From CAWFKW01 sp964568655 (GTDB lineage Bacteria; Bacteroidota; Ignavibacteria; Tepidaquicellales; OLB5), in the NCBI GenBank assembly GCA_964568655.1, contig CAZMRG010000167.1:1-6911 (forward strand): 6,911 nt of DNA, written 5' to 3'. The position numbers and the translations under genes are program-made. How positions within the stretch are numbered: the stretch's first letter is position 1; each line of letters begins with the position of its first letter. A model generated the notes under the pieces. The model made no database searches and was not told the DNA's origin. It saw nothing but the letters and a program-made list of their open reading frames with translations. Shown piece after piece: positions 6,669 to 6,911 of this stretch.

Positions 6669-6911
6669 TTATTCAAATGAAATTATTTGCAATCCTTTTT
6701 CTTTCATTTCTTCTGCAGGCCAGAATAACTTATCCGGATAAAATCTATTAACAAATGTCACTTCTTTTTCCAGGCGCCGTCCTGTATAATTTTTCGTTTC
6801 CGGATCCCATTCGTGTAAAATGATTATATCGCCCACATTCGTTTCAAAATCATTTAGACGTATTTCGTATTTTTTCCTGCCTTCAACAATGAGATTAAAA
6901 TATTCAGGCCA
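6669..6911 (-). CDS. DUF3850 / ASCH-like (PUA-fold) protein, 5'-partial
   Basis: An open frame of 80 codons enters from the right edge and ends at TAA 6671-6669. Its sequence WPEYFNLIVEGRKKYEIRLNDFETNVGDIIILHEWDPETKNYTGRRLEKEVTFV matches the DUF3850 pattern: a PEYF...V..G.K..E.R.ND start, a GD..L.EWDP core, then YTGR. This family belongs to the ASCH/PUA superfamily, predicted to bind RNA or modified nucleotides, and is frequent in phages and bacterial genomes with no settled role. The N-terminus (probably about 10 residues or fewer, usually including a His-containing HxLK-like start) lies outside the window. The C-terminal LQIISFE resembles the family's final strand. It lies 42 bases upstream of lptC on the same strand and could share its transcript. 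I recognise the family from motifs only. Confidence 0.75.
   Translation of the reverse strand, partial: WPEYFNLIVEGRKKYEIRLNDFETNVGDIIILHEWDPETKNYTGRRLEKEVTFVNRFYPDKLFWPAEEMKEKGLQIISFE

Noticed and set aside
6677..6751. 25-codon + strand frame starting MKLFAILFLSFLLQA, resembling a signal peptide
   Set aside because: It is antisense to the conserved DUF3850-like coding sequence and stops after 24 residues.

Overview
The window reads as ordinary chromosomal DNA from a Gram-negative bacterium of the FCB group (Bacteroidota, Ignavibacteriota and relatives). Four things suggest this: a fusion of an HU-like domain, a transmembrane helix and a SPOR domain; an OstA-like LPS-transport protein next to an LptC that looks like a lipoprotein; starts with little or no Shine-Dalgarno sequence, two of them TTG and GTG; and moderate-to-low GC. 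This placement is inferred from gene content, not from a phylogenetic marker.

Layout. On the + strand, positions 1-458 hold the 3' part of ispF (MEP isoprenoid pathway). It is followed after 7 bases by lnt, apolipoprotein N-acyltransferase (466-2148). All other genes lie on the minus strand. Read in their own direction these are: a DUF3850/ASCH-like gene cut by the window's right edge (6911-6669), lptC (6626-6093), an OstA/LptA-like gene overlapping lptC by 4 bases (6096-4654), a gene-free stretch of 394 bases (4653-4260), a small HU-family gene (4259-4002) and the HU-TM-SPOR gene (3962-2112). The last of these converges on lnt, and their coding ends overlap by 37 bases.

How the genes fit together. 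Most of the window concerns the cell envelope. Lnt completes lipoprotein maturation, LptC and the OstA-like protein belong to LPS transport across the periplasm, and the HU-TM-SPOR protein would span the inner membrane with an HU-type domain in the cytoplasm and a peptidoglycan-binding SPOR domain in the periplasm. LptC carries a lipobox, so it would pass through the lipoprotein pathway in which Lnt acts.

The most notable points are: an in-frame TGA in ispF exactly where the family has a conserved glycine, with the usual IspF C-terminus continuing in the same frame beyond it; the HU-TM-SPOR protein paired with a small HU-like protein, both lacking the usual DNA-binding arm motif; and a strong hairpin inside the 3' end of lnt, placed just past the stop of the opposing gene. 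I found no mobile elements, CRISPR arrays, tRNA or rRNA genes.
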